Assembly (NCBI GenBank): GCA_048013815.1
Contig: CM106586.1
Coordinates: 14,694,001-14,758,000, forward strand
Origin: Setoptus koraiensis
Lineage: Eukaryota; Arthropoda
Length of the DNA: 64,000 nucleotides
Reading direction: 5' to 3'
Part shown: piece by piece, positions 1 to 12,294 of the stretch
Numbering within the stretch: the first letter of the stretch is position 1
How the letters are laid out: every line of letters begins with the position of its first letter
Position numbers and translations under genes: made by a program
The notes under the pieces: model-generated
The model's database searches: none
What the model was told of the DNA's origin: nothing
The model's input: only the letters and a program-made list of their open reading frames with translations

Positions 1-60
1 TTGTGGCTGTTTTGATTACTTTTGATATAGACTGACTGACTCGCCGACCAGGCGGCTCGC

Positions 61-117
61 TGACCGAGTGAGCGGGTGACCGAATGAGCGGGCGACCGAG
101 TGAGCGGGTGAGTCGGG
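61..117. repeat. 16-bp tandem repeat
   Basis: Three copies of TGACCGAGTGAGCGGG with minor changes, plus a partial unit. Confidence 0.8.
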
Positions 118-669
118 TGCGCGAGTGCAAGTCGAGTGGCAACTTTTGATGTTGTTGGCGACAAGTTGTTGTTGTTGCTGTTGTCAGTGTTATGAATGAA
201 CGGTTACGTAATCCAATTTGCAAATATTTGCAAGTGCAAGGCGCAGTTGGTCGTGTGTCAGCGGGCCTCAAGAGCTGGCACACTTGGCGTCGATATAACG
301 ATATAACAGCGTGCGATATGAGTGCCACCTACCAACCAGCGCCACGTGACAAGTTGGACGGGCCGGCGCACAATTTGGACCTGTCACGGGCCAAACAGCC
401 GGGCTAATCTACCAATTAAAGTGGGGCCCCGAAATGGATCGCGCGTAATTGCGTTCGTGCTGTGCGACGGCAGCGGCGCTATATCGGTGGCGGCGCTGTG
501 CGGCGCGCGCCCGTAAGCCGGGCCGGCGCGGCTGACACGCCGCGATCGGAAGTGATAGTGATGATAGGCGACATAGTGACCACCAAATAGACACGATAAA
601 CAAGTAGCGGCTTAGCCCAGATTGAGCCACCAGATGAGCTCACTCGATCATGGAGATGCCCGCAAGCCG

Positions 670-820
670 CGACTGGCGGCCCGCAACTCGCGACTCGTGG
701 CCCGCAACCCGCAACCCGCAATCTGCAATCCGCAACGACGGCGACATGCAGCGGCGGCCCGCAACCCGCAACGACGGCGACATGCAGCGACGGCAAAGGC
801 GGCGACATGGCGACGGCGGC
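670..820. repeat. CCCGCAA / CGACGGCGACATGCAG repeat
   Basis: Short CCGCAAC units alternate with a longer GACGGCGACATGCAGCG unit present twice. Confidence 0.7.
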
Positions 821-1221
821 AACGATCCAACGATCGCCGGTATCCGCTGACTCGGGCCAAACGTTGTCGCGATCTGGCGCGCTCGTACGCAAGCGGGCAG
901 ACAAACCGTAGCCAGACGTAACGGGGCGCGTTCACCTTATTGCGCCAAATCTCATCTCAGCGCGCGGATAACGGGACCTGATGACGTAATCATCAACCAC
1001 ACAAACAGTGTGTGTGTCGCTGTGTAAGTCTCTGGGGCGACATTAGATCACAGACGGGCAAACGGGCGCAGAGAAACAAGTGACAGTGACGTAATCTCGC
1101 TATTACATGAGCTAACAAGTGCACACTGGCGCGCAGTCAGTTGAAAGTAGCTGACTCTCTTTGTCGCTGTCACGGCCGTTGGTTATTGGTTATGGTCGCC
1201 AGTGAGCACAACAACTTGCGC

Positions 1222-1339
1222 AACATCAACATCAGCGACAACGGCGACGACAGCGACAACAACAACAGCGACAGCAACAACAACAGCGACAGCAACAGCG
1301 ACAGCAACAACAACAGCGACAACAACAGCGACAACAACA
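1222..1339 (+). repeat. CAA/CAG/CGA microsatellite
   Basis: Interrupted AACAACAGCGACAGC units give long open frames in several phases. Confidence 0.85.
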
Positions 1340-2698
1340 AATTTTCTGCTCGTTTTAACTTGTAAATTGCTTTATCCGGCGCTGTTACGCAACACGCAAT
1401 TACGTAGCATGGGCATGACATAGTCTATCTAATCTTACGTAATGTCATCGGCCGGCCGCTTCTTTAATCTAAATTACATCTTGTTTTTGTTCCAGTTTCA
1501 GCCGAAACTGCGGCCCGTCGCGGCCCGTCGCGGCTCGGGTCGCGGCTTCAATCCCGACTCTGGTTGCGCCGACAGCGCCATTCAATTGCGGCGATTTACT
1601 TTTCAGACGCGCCACCATTCCGTGATATATAGTGATATGTGGCGATATGTAGTCATACGTAATCGTACGTAGTGTGTCGTACGTAGTGCGCCGTATGTAG
1701 TGGGCCAAGATATTGCGCAACGTATATTGTTGTTGTTGTTGTTGTTTCTGTCAACTCAATATTGTTGTGTGTCGAGTAAAGTGCAGTTGCAGTTGACTTG
1801 CCAGCGGCAACAATATAAACAACATGCAACAACAACAACGGCGGCAACAACAACGGCAGCAACAACAACAACGGCAACAACAACAACATTGCCTCTGACT
1901 GGCAACAAACTGCGCTCGCAACGGCCAGATTGACTCGCGTAACTCGTGCCAGTCTAACTCGTGCCAGTCTAACTGTGTCTAACAGTTAGACTAACTCGAG
2001 CCTCGAGCTCGATATTCGTTATAGGCCGCCGTTTGCTCACCGGAACTCGACTAACTATTACATGTGGTGCCATTATAGGCCCAATTTAGTAGCTAGCACT
2101 GGCTAGTGTTTAGTGGGATTAGATAGAGTGAGTTGCAACAAACATTGCGCAACTATCTATCATAAACTGCGGCCGCACTTTGCGCCAGCCCGCCAGCCAG
2201 TCATCGGGCCGGTCAGCGGGCCGGCCCGCTAGCGGGCGCCAGTGACAGCGCTTTTTAATCTAGTTTAATGTGTGTGTGTGCGTGTGTGCACTTTTACTTT
2301 GGTCGTCTCGCTGTCGTCGGCGCGTTTATATAGGAGCCTGCACGAGTTGTTGCCAGATAGACTCGGCAATGATTACGCAATGATGTTACTGGCTGCTTGA
2401 GACTACGGTTATATAATCACGGTAATGTATGTATGACACAACAACAACAACGACAACAACAGCAGCAGCAGCAACAACAACGACAAGAGCGGTTTGTGTG
2501 TCGGGTTGCGTCACCATGACAAGCCAGCAGCAATCACATCAATGGTTAGGCAAGCGTGACGATCGCTGCTGCTGCTGCTGCAACTGTTACATAACTCTGT
2601 TACATAACAAAATGTTTGAGTCAGTTGGTTGCAGTTAGTGGCCGCAGTGAGTAAGTCACCCAACGGTGCACTTAAACTCCAGTTACACATAATGACTC

Positions 2699-2787
2699 TT
2701 GTTGTTGTCGCTGCCGGTGCTGTTGTCGCTGTTGTTGTTGCTGTCGGTGCTGTTGTTGTTGTTGTTGTTGTTATTGCTGTTGTTGGC
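2699..2787 (-). repeat. TTG/TCG/CTG microsatellite
   Basis: The same CAA/CAG/CGA family on the minus strand. Confidence 0.8.
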
Positions 2788-2890
2788 GCAGTTGTGTGGC
2801 CGCCTGTTAATCGCTGCTGCCCGTGAATCCATCAGTGGCTGCCGCTGGTCACATACGCGCAACCGACGCGTTGCTCATGAATCTCATTTG

Positions 2891-2891
2891 C

Positions 2892-2945
<54 letters not shown>

Positions 2946-2958
2946 GACAACAACGACA
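2891..2958 (+). repeat. (CAA)n with CGA interruptions
   Basis: About 16 pure CAA units, then CAACAACGA units. Confidence 0.9.
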
Positions 2959-4240
2959 CACTGCGATGATACATTTGTGCGCGCGTTACGTCACGTTGCA
3001 AACATTTGTGCGCCGTTTGGGGCCACATAAACAACAGCCAGACCATTATGACCCCCACATATATCTGCTTATACACATACATATGGTGTGGCCAATGAAC
3101 AATAATCATCATCACTGCGCTCGTTCAATCTATCGCCGGCACGCACTGGCAAGTGTCGCCGGTTAGCTAATATGACCGGTGGCTAATGTCACATCTAGGC
3201 GCTCTACCTCTTCGCTGCCCCCTGCGCCACCCTTCGCTACCTTCCGTGAATACCCTGAACGGCAGTGATTGACCGGTCGGGTATTCACGGCGTTCATCAG
3301 GACGATGTCATGTGGGGCTCGATAATGCGCGTGCGATCGCAAAAACACCACTCTTGACAGCACGACTCGCGATGACACAACTCGCAATGACGCAACTCGC
3401 GACGCGACACTCGCGATAATAGCGCCCATAACGACCTGGCCACACCATTCAATTAGGCCCGACAATGAGGCTTCGACAGGTGCCCACACTGACCACTGGC
3501 AACAGCTGATTTATGGTCAGCTGGTCACTGCTGTCACTTGGTCGCTGTTGGCACTTGGTCGCTGTTGTTGCGACCGACGCGACAACATAGTTGCAGCGCC
3601 AGTAATCATGACGAATAAGCGCAGTTAACTGTCAGTGTGAGACCGTGATAACTTTATAACTTTGTTATTATCTAAACTGGCCACTCAATGCAATTAGAGT
3701 GGCCAGTCACACTTTTGCCGCTGGCTCGCATTTATTTATATATGTGGCCATTTATATCGCATTTGTTGCACCACTGACCACTCACTTGTGAGCGTCTCGC
3801 CGGCCACCAGCTGACCAACTGGGCCAATTGGTGCTGTCCGTGGTGCGCAATAATCTGTTTGTACCGGCCAAATGCCGCTGCATTGTCCGGCTGCCCGCGC
3901 CAGGTATGTCGAGGGTACCCGCTAACAGGTATGGCAGGTACGGCAGGTATAAATGAGAGTATCTGTTGTATCGGTTGTTGTAGCATAGGTGTCGTGTTTG
4001 CAGTTGCCAGCGGGGCTATATATTTATATAAGCGAATGAGCGAATGGCCGTAATCACAACAATCGCTATTATTTTTAGTTGTTAGTGTTGGCAAACTGGT
4101 GCTAGCAGCAAATTAACAGCAGTAGCGCCGCTTGCTGCCAGAAATAGATAATTTAATGTTGGCAGCGGTCGGCCTATACGGCCGCTGCGACCAGGCCAAT
4201 AAAAGGGCTACCCTCCCGGCCTAATGGGTATTATGGCGCT

Positions 4241-4348
4241 GCTGTTGCCGGTGGTTGCCGGTTGTTGCCGGTCGTCGCCGGTCGTTGGCGGTTGTTGCCG
4301 GTCGTTGGCGGTTGTTGCCGGTCGTTGGCGGTTGTTGGCGGCTGTTGC
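4241..4348. repeat. 20-bp GTCGTTGGCGGTTGTTGCCG repeat
   Basis: Five or so degenerate tandem units. Confidence 0.8.
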
Positions 4349-4432
4349 GCGCTAACGAGGCCGAGCGAGCCAGATACACGCCGGAGATGTTTGCGTGTCG
4401 AGCCGTGTCGTGTGTCGTAAAACACCCAGAAC

Positions 4433-4576
4433 AGTTGTTGTTGTTGCTGTTGCTGCTGTTGTCGCTGTTGTTGTCGCTGTTGTCGTTGTTGTTGCTGGCG
4501 TGGCCAGTTGTTGTCGCTGTTGTTGCTGGCGTGGCCAGTTGTTGTCGCTGTTGTTGCTGGCGTGGCCAGTTGTTGC
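4433..4576. repeat. 31-bp tandem repeat after TTG run
   Basis: Three near-identical units containing TTGCTGGCGTGGCCAG. Confidence 0.85.
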
Positions 4577-5820
4577 GGGCGATGACGACGACCAAAGTAC
4601 CGCTAAAATTAGATGGACTTGTTTGCCAGATTAATAATGCCAGCGCCAATAAGTGGCCGCAATCGGCTACAAACTTGCGCGCCCGATAGTGTCAGTTTGG
4701 AATGGTGCCCCCTGTTTGTTGCCCATATAAACACCTCGCGATTTTATGCTTTTAACTTTCGACTTTGTGGCTGCCATTAGCCACTGCGCGCCGGCCACTT
4801 GCTGCCTCTAGCGGCCAGTGCCAACTGCACATAAATCGACATAAATACTACTCTCCTTTTATACGTCTCCATTATATATCTGTATTTATATCTACGCACC
4901 ATGGATATATATACTACTATACTGTACATATATATATACACCGTATATCCATGAGATATCCATGCTAGCCGGACCAGATATAAATACGCCAGACGAGGCA
5001 TTTATTTATCCTGTTTACAACCATTGATCGGCCCTTTATAATCATGTCCGGCCTGATGTCTCTCTTAGGAGTGATGATCGTCATTTAACCGCGCGCCACC
5101 ATTTATAGCCCGGCACTCTAACTATTATAATGTGTTACAATGCTGGCACACAATTTTTTTAGCTCAGGCCCATTATAACCCAGCCACTTGTGCGCTGCCA
5201 AAGCAATAACAAAATGACCCTATGTGTGCTGGCCGAGCTTTGCGCGCCCCGTGACCTAGGTGGCGCTCGTTGGTATCTGGTCAACATTGTAAAGTGAGCA
5301 CGTACACCGAGTGCATAATTGTAACCATTAACTGCCAATAGCCAATTTGCCAATTTGCCAATTTGCCGTTTAAAGCCGCACCAACAACCCGAGTTGACCA
5401 ACAAGCCGAGTTGACCAACAACCCAAGTTGATTGAACCAACAGCCGGCCAACAAGCATGCCTAATAACCGGCCCTAATTGGCCTAACTGGCAAACAAGAG
5501 AATTAGTGTTGTTATTATCATTTGGACAATTGGCCAATTGGACAATTAAAAGCGACACAACAATGCTGGTGATTGATTAATCGCCACTGGACTCGCAGAG
5601 ATGAAGTGATCACCGTTACTGATGTTAGTTATTGTTTTTGCCATTGTGTGGGCCTTATTGAGTGGCGTCGATTGTGATATTGATGGGGATATCTCATAGT
5701 ATACATTAGATTGTGATAGTGAGCGCCGACCACCCAGCAGCGGTCACTCAAAATCATTTGGGCCAAATGCAAATAGCCAACGGCCGACGGTCAGTGAGTT
5801 GGATTGCCGCTGCGATCTAT

Positions 5821-5866
5821 GGCGACCGTTGGCGACCGTTGGCGACCGTTGGCGACCATTGGCGAC
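5821..5866. repeat. 10-bp GGCGACCGTT repeat
   Basis: Four full units and a partial one. Confidence 0.85.
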
Positions 5867-6683
5867 AAACAAAGCCAACAACGGCAAGTATGCAGATTAG
5901 CGTCGGATTAGCGCGACAACAACGGACACAAATTAGGTGGAACACAAGGTGAAAATTGCTCGTGTGAATGATTATGGTTCGAGATAGCCTCGGGTGCTTT
6001 ACCTGGCGCGCTGGTCACTGGATGTCGCACTGGATATAGTGATTTGGGATATAGTATATATTGGATTGTAGTGCGTGCAGCGGCCGGCAGGGCTCACTAT
6101 AATGCATTGATGTCTTGTATAATGTGTCGGCCAGAATTGGCGGTATCATGTCAGTATATTGGCCTCATATTGGCATGTGGTCACGTATCGTGTTGCGCGC
6201 CGAGATGGGGCCAGCGGGAGCAGATTGCGGTCGGCCCCAACCTATAATATGCGTAGAGTACAATATGTGTACTGTATTGTAATGAAACACATGCTCACTA
6301 GCGCCACCCAATAATCGCCGGCCACATCCTGGGGCCCGGCGCAATATTGGCTGGCGCATTATCGGCTGGCGCATTATTGGGTGCATCGAGCGCTGCGTGG
6401 GGTCTAAACAGCCAGCGTTGATTATTTAGCTATTGGCACCCATTGGTGGCGCGCTCGCCTGGTGACAGTGATCACAACTAGCGCGGCCCCGTGATTTGCG
6501 GTCACCTCTCGTGTTTGCAGAGTCGTGCTCGCATTGTCTTGACATGTCAAACAGTCAAACAGTGTCGTTCGGGCGACACCCACTGGTTGTGCGCGGTTGT
6601 CGGTGCGGACGAGCGCGCCCCAAAACCGACTCTGGTTGCAGTTGTGGTTGGCGCTGTTGTTGGCGGTGGCCGCTTGCGGAACC

Positions 6684-6795
6684 GCCGTGGTCGTTGTTGT
6701 TGTCGCTGTTGCTGCTTCTGTTGTCGTTGTTGTTGTCGTTGCTTCTGTTGTTGTTTTCGCTGCTGTTGTTGTTGTTGTCGTCGTCGGTGTCGTCG
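6684..6795 (-). repeat. TTG/TCG microsatellite
   Basis: CAA/CAG/CGA-family run on the minus strand, open in several frames on both strands. Confidence 0.8.
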
Positions 6796-7453
6796 CGCCG
6801 GTGGCGCTGCGAGGAGGCGAGCCAGTGAGCGAGTTTGCAAAGTGAGCGAGTCTGCAAAGTGAGCCAGTTTGCAAAGTGAGCCGGTGACTGATGATGATAC
6901 ACGCAATGGGGCCAAAGAGCATTAATCAAATGCTAATCGGCCCCCATCAACAACCAGCGCCGGCATTGTTAAGCAAACCAACAGCACTCCTTGTTACAAC
7001 AATTGTCGCTGGCACAACCGCAACCAACTGCCAACAAATGGTGGCCATTGGTCGCATTGACAAGCGAATCATAACTACATAATCAATTTCGTCCACACGC
7101 ACCAACCGCTAAACCCGGCCCGCCCGTGCTGTTGAGGCCCGATTGTTGGCGGGTCCCGGCAGCACGAGACGCGGCCCGCCATCATTGACTTGATACGGCG
7201 GCGCGGCCGCCGATCGGGCCAACAACAACCAACTAAAAGTCCATCATTAGTGGGCCGGCCTCCCATCCAATCAGCGGCATGTCAGCGCCCGCTAAATCAG
7301 TGCTGCCGGGCTATCAGTGGGTGTCCTCGGTGAGCCCATCTCATTTGCCTATCATCACTCTTGTCGGTGTTCTGCCCGACAGTCGAGTCCGGCCGCTGTT
7401 GCAGCGGACTCGCGGCGCACCCGCAGCGGATTTAAAAGCCACCCATCGGCGGG

Positions 7454-7527
7454 CCATGTTTTGGCCATGTTTTGCCCGTGTTTTGCCCGTGTTTTGCCCG
7501 TGTTTTGGTCGTGTTTTGGGCATGTTT
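7454..7527. repeat. 12-bp CGTGTTTTGCCC repeat
   Basis: About six units; a multiple of three, hence open frames on both strands. Confidence 0.85.
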
Positions 7528-8517
7528 CAATGGCATTCGGGCCGCGTTTCGCCAGCGTTTCACTTGAATTCGGGCGATATTCCGGTGCGCATTACGGTGG
7601 CAGAATGGCGGTGGCAGCATTACAGTGATAGCATTAGAGCGATACTTTGTGATACTCCGGTGGCCAACAAAGTGGCCAGTATTTAGCCCCAGTATTTAGT
7701 ACGGGCCCCCGAACTGGCCGCCTAAATACTATTTAGTAAATAGTAAATAGTGGCAAATGGGGCCGTCGCGCGATGCCATACACGTATATCGTGTGTATGT
7801 AAATCAATCACCTTGGCGCCATTTATTAATGCGGCTACTTATGACTTGCGGTCGCAACTTGTCGGTTGGTGGCCATAATCCGGCCCGAGTCAGTGGGCCG
7901 CCGCTGGTCGGCCAAAACAACAACTAATGGGATTATTGTGGCCCTTCATTCATCACAATAATCACGGCCACCGCAGCGCCGGTGTCTCACGCGCAGCGCC
8001 ACTCGGCCCGAAACTGCAACAACGACAACTGCAACAACCGCAACAACTGCAGCAGCAACAACCGCGACAACTGCAGCAACAACTATTACAACCACTGCAA
8101 CTGTTGTAACTGGCGCCCGCGAGCGAATCCGTACCGCAACTTGTGCGGTTGCAACTCGCAACTCGCGACGACAACTCGCAACTGTGAGAACGCACGGCGG
8201 CCATTGAGAGCGGATAATCAGAGCAGATAAGCGGTGCGGATAAGCGGAGCCGCGCCACTAAGCACAGCGGATCAGCCAGAGCGGATAATCGGAGCGGATA
8301 AGCATGGCCGGCGGGATAATGGGACAACAGGAGCAAAAAACATGTTCCAGCATGTTGCAACATGCCCCAACTGTGTAATCGCGTAAGTGCGCACAATCCG
8401 CCGGCCGGCCCGTTGTTGCGCCCGTCGCTGGCCATTTGTCGTCAATTGCGGTAATCCGGCGCGTCGTTTGCGGCCCGGGCCCCTGCCGGCCCGCCGCCCT
8501 CGAACCTCGGCAGCGGC

Positions 8518-8612
8518 CACAACAACAGCAACAGCGACAACAACAACAGCGACAACAACAACAGCGACAACAACAGCGACAACAACAGCGACAACAACAG
8601 CGACCACAACAG
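8518..8612 (+). repeat. CAACAACAGCGA repeat
   Basis: About eight units of a 12-15 bp CAA/CAG/CGA pattern. Confidence 0.85.
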
Positions 8613-9110
8613 AGACGACATGCGCAAGCGGTGGCCGCGCGGCCAAACAAGCGACAAACAAACGGCCGAGCGGCCGCTAATCTCGCCGGCAAATCCAATA
8701 ATGATCCCAATATTGGCTAATATCTCTCGGCCGATATAATGCGCAATTCACCGGCATTCATGCGCCAGCTACCGGCCAACAGAGAGCCGCCGCCAGCTAC
8801 CCGCCGCCAGATACCCGCTGCCTGATAGAAGAGCGAGCTCGCCCGACTGGCGGGCCCCACCGGCCGAGGCTCGCAAGCGGCTGGGGCCACGCCAATGACA
8901 CCGATAACGCCGGCAGCGCCGCCAATGGTGGGCGATTATCGCTTGTTTATGTTTCTTGGGGCGCACTGTGTGTTGGCTGTCATTGTTTGGCCACTCTGTC
9001 ACTTTGTCATCTCATCTGGTCGGCTAATCCCAGCGCTTTGTCAGCGCGCGGCCACCTTGACTCTGTCGCGTCCGAGATGATCGAGGAGTCGCCCCTATCG
9101 GCGAGTGCAC

Positions 9111-9195
9111 GAGTCGCTCTCGTCGGTGCGTCGGGAGTCGCTTTCGTCGGTGCGTCGGGAGTCGCTTTCGTCGGCGCGTCGAGGAGTCGCTTTTA
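9111..9195. repeat. 25-bp GAGTCGCTTTCGTCGG-type repeat
   Basis: Three to four units with GTGCGTCGG spacers. Confidence 0.8.
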
Positions 9196-9719
9196 TCGAT
9201 GAGTCGACGAGTCGCGGACAGTCGGTGAGTTGCCAGTTGTCATCGGGTCGGCCCCGACTCGGGCCGGCGCGTCGGCCGGCGCAGTGCCAACGCGCCGCGG
9301 CGACCGTGTCAGGCGCGTCACTGGGCCTAATTTGCCGATTTGCGCCAATCTGCTAATTCGGCTAATGCCACTGAGACAGTCGGCTGCTCATTCGGAGTCG
9401 CGGTTTAGCGGGCTCTGGCGGAGTGCGTCGAAGGCTGTCGAGGGCCGGCGCTTCGGAGGGCGCTCGAGTCGACAGTTCGCGGAACGGTGCGCGAGCCGGC
9501 CGCCGGCCCGACGGCCAAGTGGCGCTCGCACAGTGGCAGCAACAGACGCGAGGGGCCCTAAACAAGCAAAGTAAATCAACCGCAAAGTAAGAGTCGGCGC
9601 TGGTCGTGATCATCATTTCATGCTTAAATGATAACAACTTAACGGGGCCAGCGCCAAACAATTACAGCCAGTTATGCTTGCCTCAATGAGCAAACGCGGC
9701 CAATTTAGTCCTTATCGGC

Positions 9720-9846
9720 GCTCTCAAACTCTCAGACTCTCAAACTCTCAGACTGTCGATGCTCTCAAACTCTCAGACTGCCATACCCCAAACTCTCAGA
9801 CTGCCATACCCTCGAACTCGCGGACTCTCGTACCCCCGAGCTCCCG
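9720..9846. repeat. CTCTCAAACTCTCAGA repeat
   Basis: Degenerate tandem array of CTCTCA(A/G)ACT units. Confidence 0.8.
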
Positions 9847-10937
9847 ACTCGCGCACTCTCCCTGTGAGAGTCTCGCCTCCGCAGACCCGCAGACTCTCGT
9901 ACCCGCTGACTCTCAAACTCCGGCATACCTCGGGCGGGCAGTCGCCGGGAGATATGCGGCCTATTTGCGGCGACCGGCGGCGGCCGCATGAGAGCCGCAC
10001 GCTACCGGTTGGTTTCATCGACTGGCACTCCAGTGGCATATCCACTCACTTTGTACGACACAATGGACACAATGGCGGCAGTAGCATATTTTGCCATTTA
10101 TTCACAGCGTCGCGAGCAGCCAGTGATCGCGCAAATTATCTGCTTCGATGTCCGATTATTGGGCCATGTCAAACGGGAGCTAGTTGTTGACAATTGCGAT
10201 CGCTGCCAATTGTGCCCCAGCCATGCGATATCTTTGGGCGGCTTTGTGAGGTGAGCATGAAATTGGATTGGAGTAGCAGACAGCGTGACACGCCGGACCC
10301 GACAGAGGCCTCTCTTTTCTATCCGAGAGACTCTCTCACAACTGAGCCACTCTGAGAGCGCTCACTTGTGACATATCCGTGACTTTCAACTGGCAACAAC
10401 TCTCTCTCTCTGTGTTGTTCTCTCTTGAATTCATTCGCTCAATTTGATTATATTTGATTATATTCCCCCCATTGATTGTATTATACACATACATACACGT
10501 ACATGTGACTTATGGACCGGCTAACTCGTGCACAATCGCGCCAACACAATCACTGTTGCCAGCATCATTTATGCAAATCGCCAGCTGCCCCTACGCTCGT
10601 CGGGTTGTCCGGCGCGTTTATTGCAGCGCCGCTTTCATTCAGTGTCCATTCAGTTTAGCACGCATCACTACTCAATCAAAGCGTTTAGTTTACTCGCCGC
10701 ACTCGCCCGTCTCGTCCGATCGGACCCGCCGGGCCCCGTTGCGGCCGCTCGGGCACTCGCTGCGGCCGCTCGGACACTCGCTGCGGCCGCTCCGGCCGCG
10801 GGGGCGACCGACCAGAGCTCGCCCGAGCGCCGGCCAGAGCCACGAGGGCGCCACAAGAGCGATAAGCGAGAGGGCCGACAAGAGGCGATTGATTGCAAGC
10901 CGCTTCGAATTAATTACGAGCTGGCCATTCAATCACA

Positions 10938-11124
10938 TCCATTCTTCGAATCAGTGAACTCGTTGCTCAATCTGAAGCGCAAATACAAACTGTTATTTCA
11001 GCACGACCCGTGTCTCTGTTCTGATGTTTGCCAACAATGAGCAAGGTACAATTAAATGAGGACGCAAGAAAAATATTGAACGTCATCATCGAAGCAAAAC
11101 AACGACAAAAATACATTAAACTAG
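10938..11124 (+). pseudogene. RICTOR 3'-end fragment (inverted-duplication remnant)
   Basis: The plus strand matches the last ~75 codons of the RICTOR gene at 28494-28770. FFESV...NSLLNLKRKYKLLFQHDPCLCSDVCQQ aligns with FFESVEKVENSLLNLKRKYGLLFQHDLCLYSDVCQQ. Compared with the parent it lacks 12 bases after FFESV, has TTA changed to a TGA stop at 11038-11040, has lost 60 bases just after, and is 8 bases shorter near the end. It then runs into the shared 3' flank and copy A. A 170-codon open frame across it (10528-11040) is otherwise unrelated to RICTOR. It is a pseudogene fragment of a host gene. Confidence 0.9.
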
Positions 11125-11153
11125 ATTGTCATCAATGTTAATATTTACTTATT

Positions 11154-11159
11154 TTTATT
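11154..11159 (-). terminator. Poly(A) signal of zinc-ribbon copy A
   Basis: AATAAA on the minus strand lies about 30 bp after the stop at 11189. It occupies the same place as in copy B because the flank was duplicated with the gene. Confidence 0.6.
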
Positions 11160-11188
11160 CATTTCATCGCATAAAGAATCAATGCTAA

Positions 11189-11360
11189 TTATACAACAAT
11201 TTTGGGCTTCTTCTTAGACTTCTTTGGTTTGTTAGATCGACTTTTAGTCTTGCAAATGGGACAAATGGGTGCGTTCCGGTGTATCAATTGGTGACAATTC
11301 AAACATGTCTTCATCGGTGGCTGATGATGGCTCATCTGTCTCTGTTGTTGTTGCTGTTGT

Positions 11361-11391
<31 letters not shown>

Positions 11392-12184
11392 GTTGATGTT
11401 GTTGTTGCTGTTGAGTTGCTTGTTGGGCCGCTGCTGCCTGTTGCTGGGACAACACCGGCGTCGCTTGTTGGCCCGGCGCATGTTGAGCCTGCTGATGTGA
11501 TGGCGGTGCTTGTGGTGGTTGCTGATGGTGGTGGTGGTGGTGGTGGTTGTGTTGGTTGTTGCTGTTGAGATTGTGGTTGTTGTGGTGCTGCTGTCTGTGG
11601 TGGTGATGCAGGTGCTGTAATTGCTGTTGTTGATGTAGGTGCTGTTGGTGCAGTAGTTGTTGCTGATGTTGCTGTTGTTGCTGTTCGTGAATTTGTTGTT
11701 GCAATTGTTGATGTTGGACACACATGAGCACGTAGGACAACAAGGCAGGGTCCATCGGGTGCTGTTGTGATTGTTGTTGTTGTTGCTGTTGTTGTTGTTG
11801 GTGGTGGTGGTGATGGTGCTGCTGCTGATGATGATGATGATGAAGATGATTGAGGGCCAAGTGGCCGGCGCTCAGCACAGATTCGTGCTGGCCGGCCAGA
11901 CCGGCCGACACAGCGTGGTTGTTGTGGTTGGTGTTGTTGTTGTTGGTGGTGAGTAGCGAGGGCGATCTTGTCAGCGACATGAGGGGTGTTGTTGCGGTGA
12001 GCGCCGTTGGCATGAGCTGCTGCGGTGTTGCTGGCTGAGGGGGCGCCACTGTCTTGCCAGAGGTTGCGGTGGTGCATTTGCCCGACAATATTGACTCTAT
12101 TGAGAATGGGTGCTGGCGACGCAGCGGCGGCGACACCGACACCGCGTGCTCGGTGTCGCTTGGTGACAATTTTATGTTTATCAT
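11189..12184 (-). CDS. EH1-motif, His/Gln-rich zinc-ribbon protein, copy A
   Basis: This is a 331-aa frame from the ATG at 12184. The frame stays open to 12307 through a 30-bp tandem repeat, which I exclude. Residues 25-33 read HPFSIESIL, an EH1-type motif as in engrailed- and goosecoid-class repressors. An Ala/Pro/Thr-rich region follows with [10 protein letters not shown], then His and Gln runs. The block [16 protein letters not shown] begins the part nearly identical to copy B. The ribbon cysteines are C294, C297, C308 and C311, followed by a Lys-rich tail. The longer N-terminal half shares only the EH1 motif with copy B. A poly(A) signal (minus) lies at 11159-11154. The open frame across long repeats argues for function, but expression is unknown. 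Confidence 0.7.
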
Positions 12185-12208
12185 GTTGACACTGCCAACT
12201 CGTGATGA

Positions 12209-12294
12209 CGACTGGTGACGACTGGTCAAGATTGGTGACGACTGGTGACGACTGGTCAAGATTGGTGACGACTGGTGACGACTGGTGGTGACGA
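12209..12294. repeat. 30-bp repeat at the 5' end of zinc-ribbon copy A
   Basis: Units of GACGACTGGTCAAGATTGGT plus GACGACTGGT. It keeps the copy A frame open upstream of the chosen ATG and gives a spurious [10 protein letters not shown] peptide repeat. Confidence 0.85.

Larger units (their letters stand above)
1..10937. other. GC-rich repeat desert, left
   Basis: I see no gene here. Open frames come from CAA/CAG/CGA or complementary TTG/TCG/GTC repeats and from GC-rich drift, with no domain similarity and no convincing exon. The block contains the tandem repeats listed separately and many GGCC-, GCGC- and TTGCGCAA-type words. It may be intron or intergenic DNA. Confidence 0.6.
10938..11770. 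repeat. Inverted segmental duplication, arm 1
   Basis: This arm holds the RICTOR fragment, the shared intergenic flank and the 3' part of zinc-ribbon copy A. It is the mirror image of 27905-28770. Identity is clearest from the CATCGCATAAAGAATCAATG flank through the zinc-ribbon codons, and it fades into the RICTOR part and beyond the HPMDPALL codons. Confidence 0.88.

Noticed and set aside
6422-6929. Overlapping ORFs of 110-166 codons rich in Thr, Gln or Arg
   Set aside because: They read through a CAA/CAG/CGA-type repeat in different frames; there is no domain and no splice context.
10528-11040. 170-codon plus-strand ORF ending in RICTOR-like sequence as a gene
   Set aside because: Only the last ~35 codons resemble RICTOR and they stop at a premature TGA; the rest is GC-rich desert sequence.
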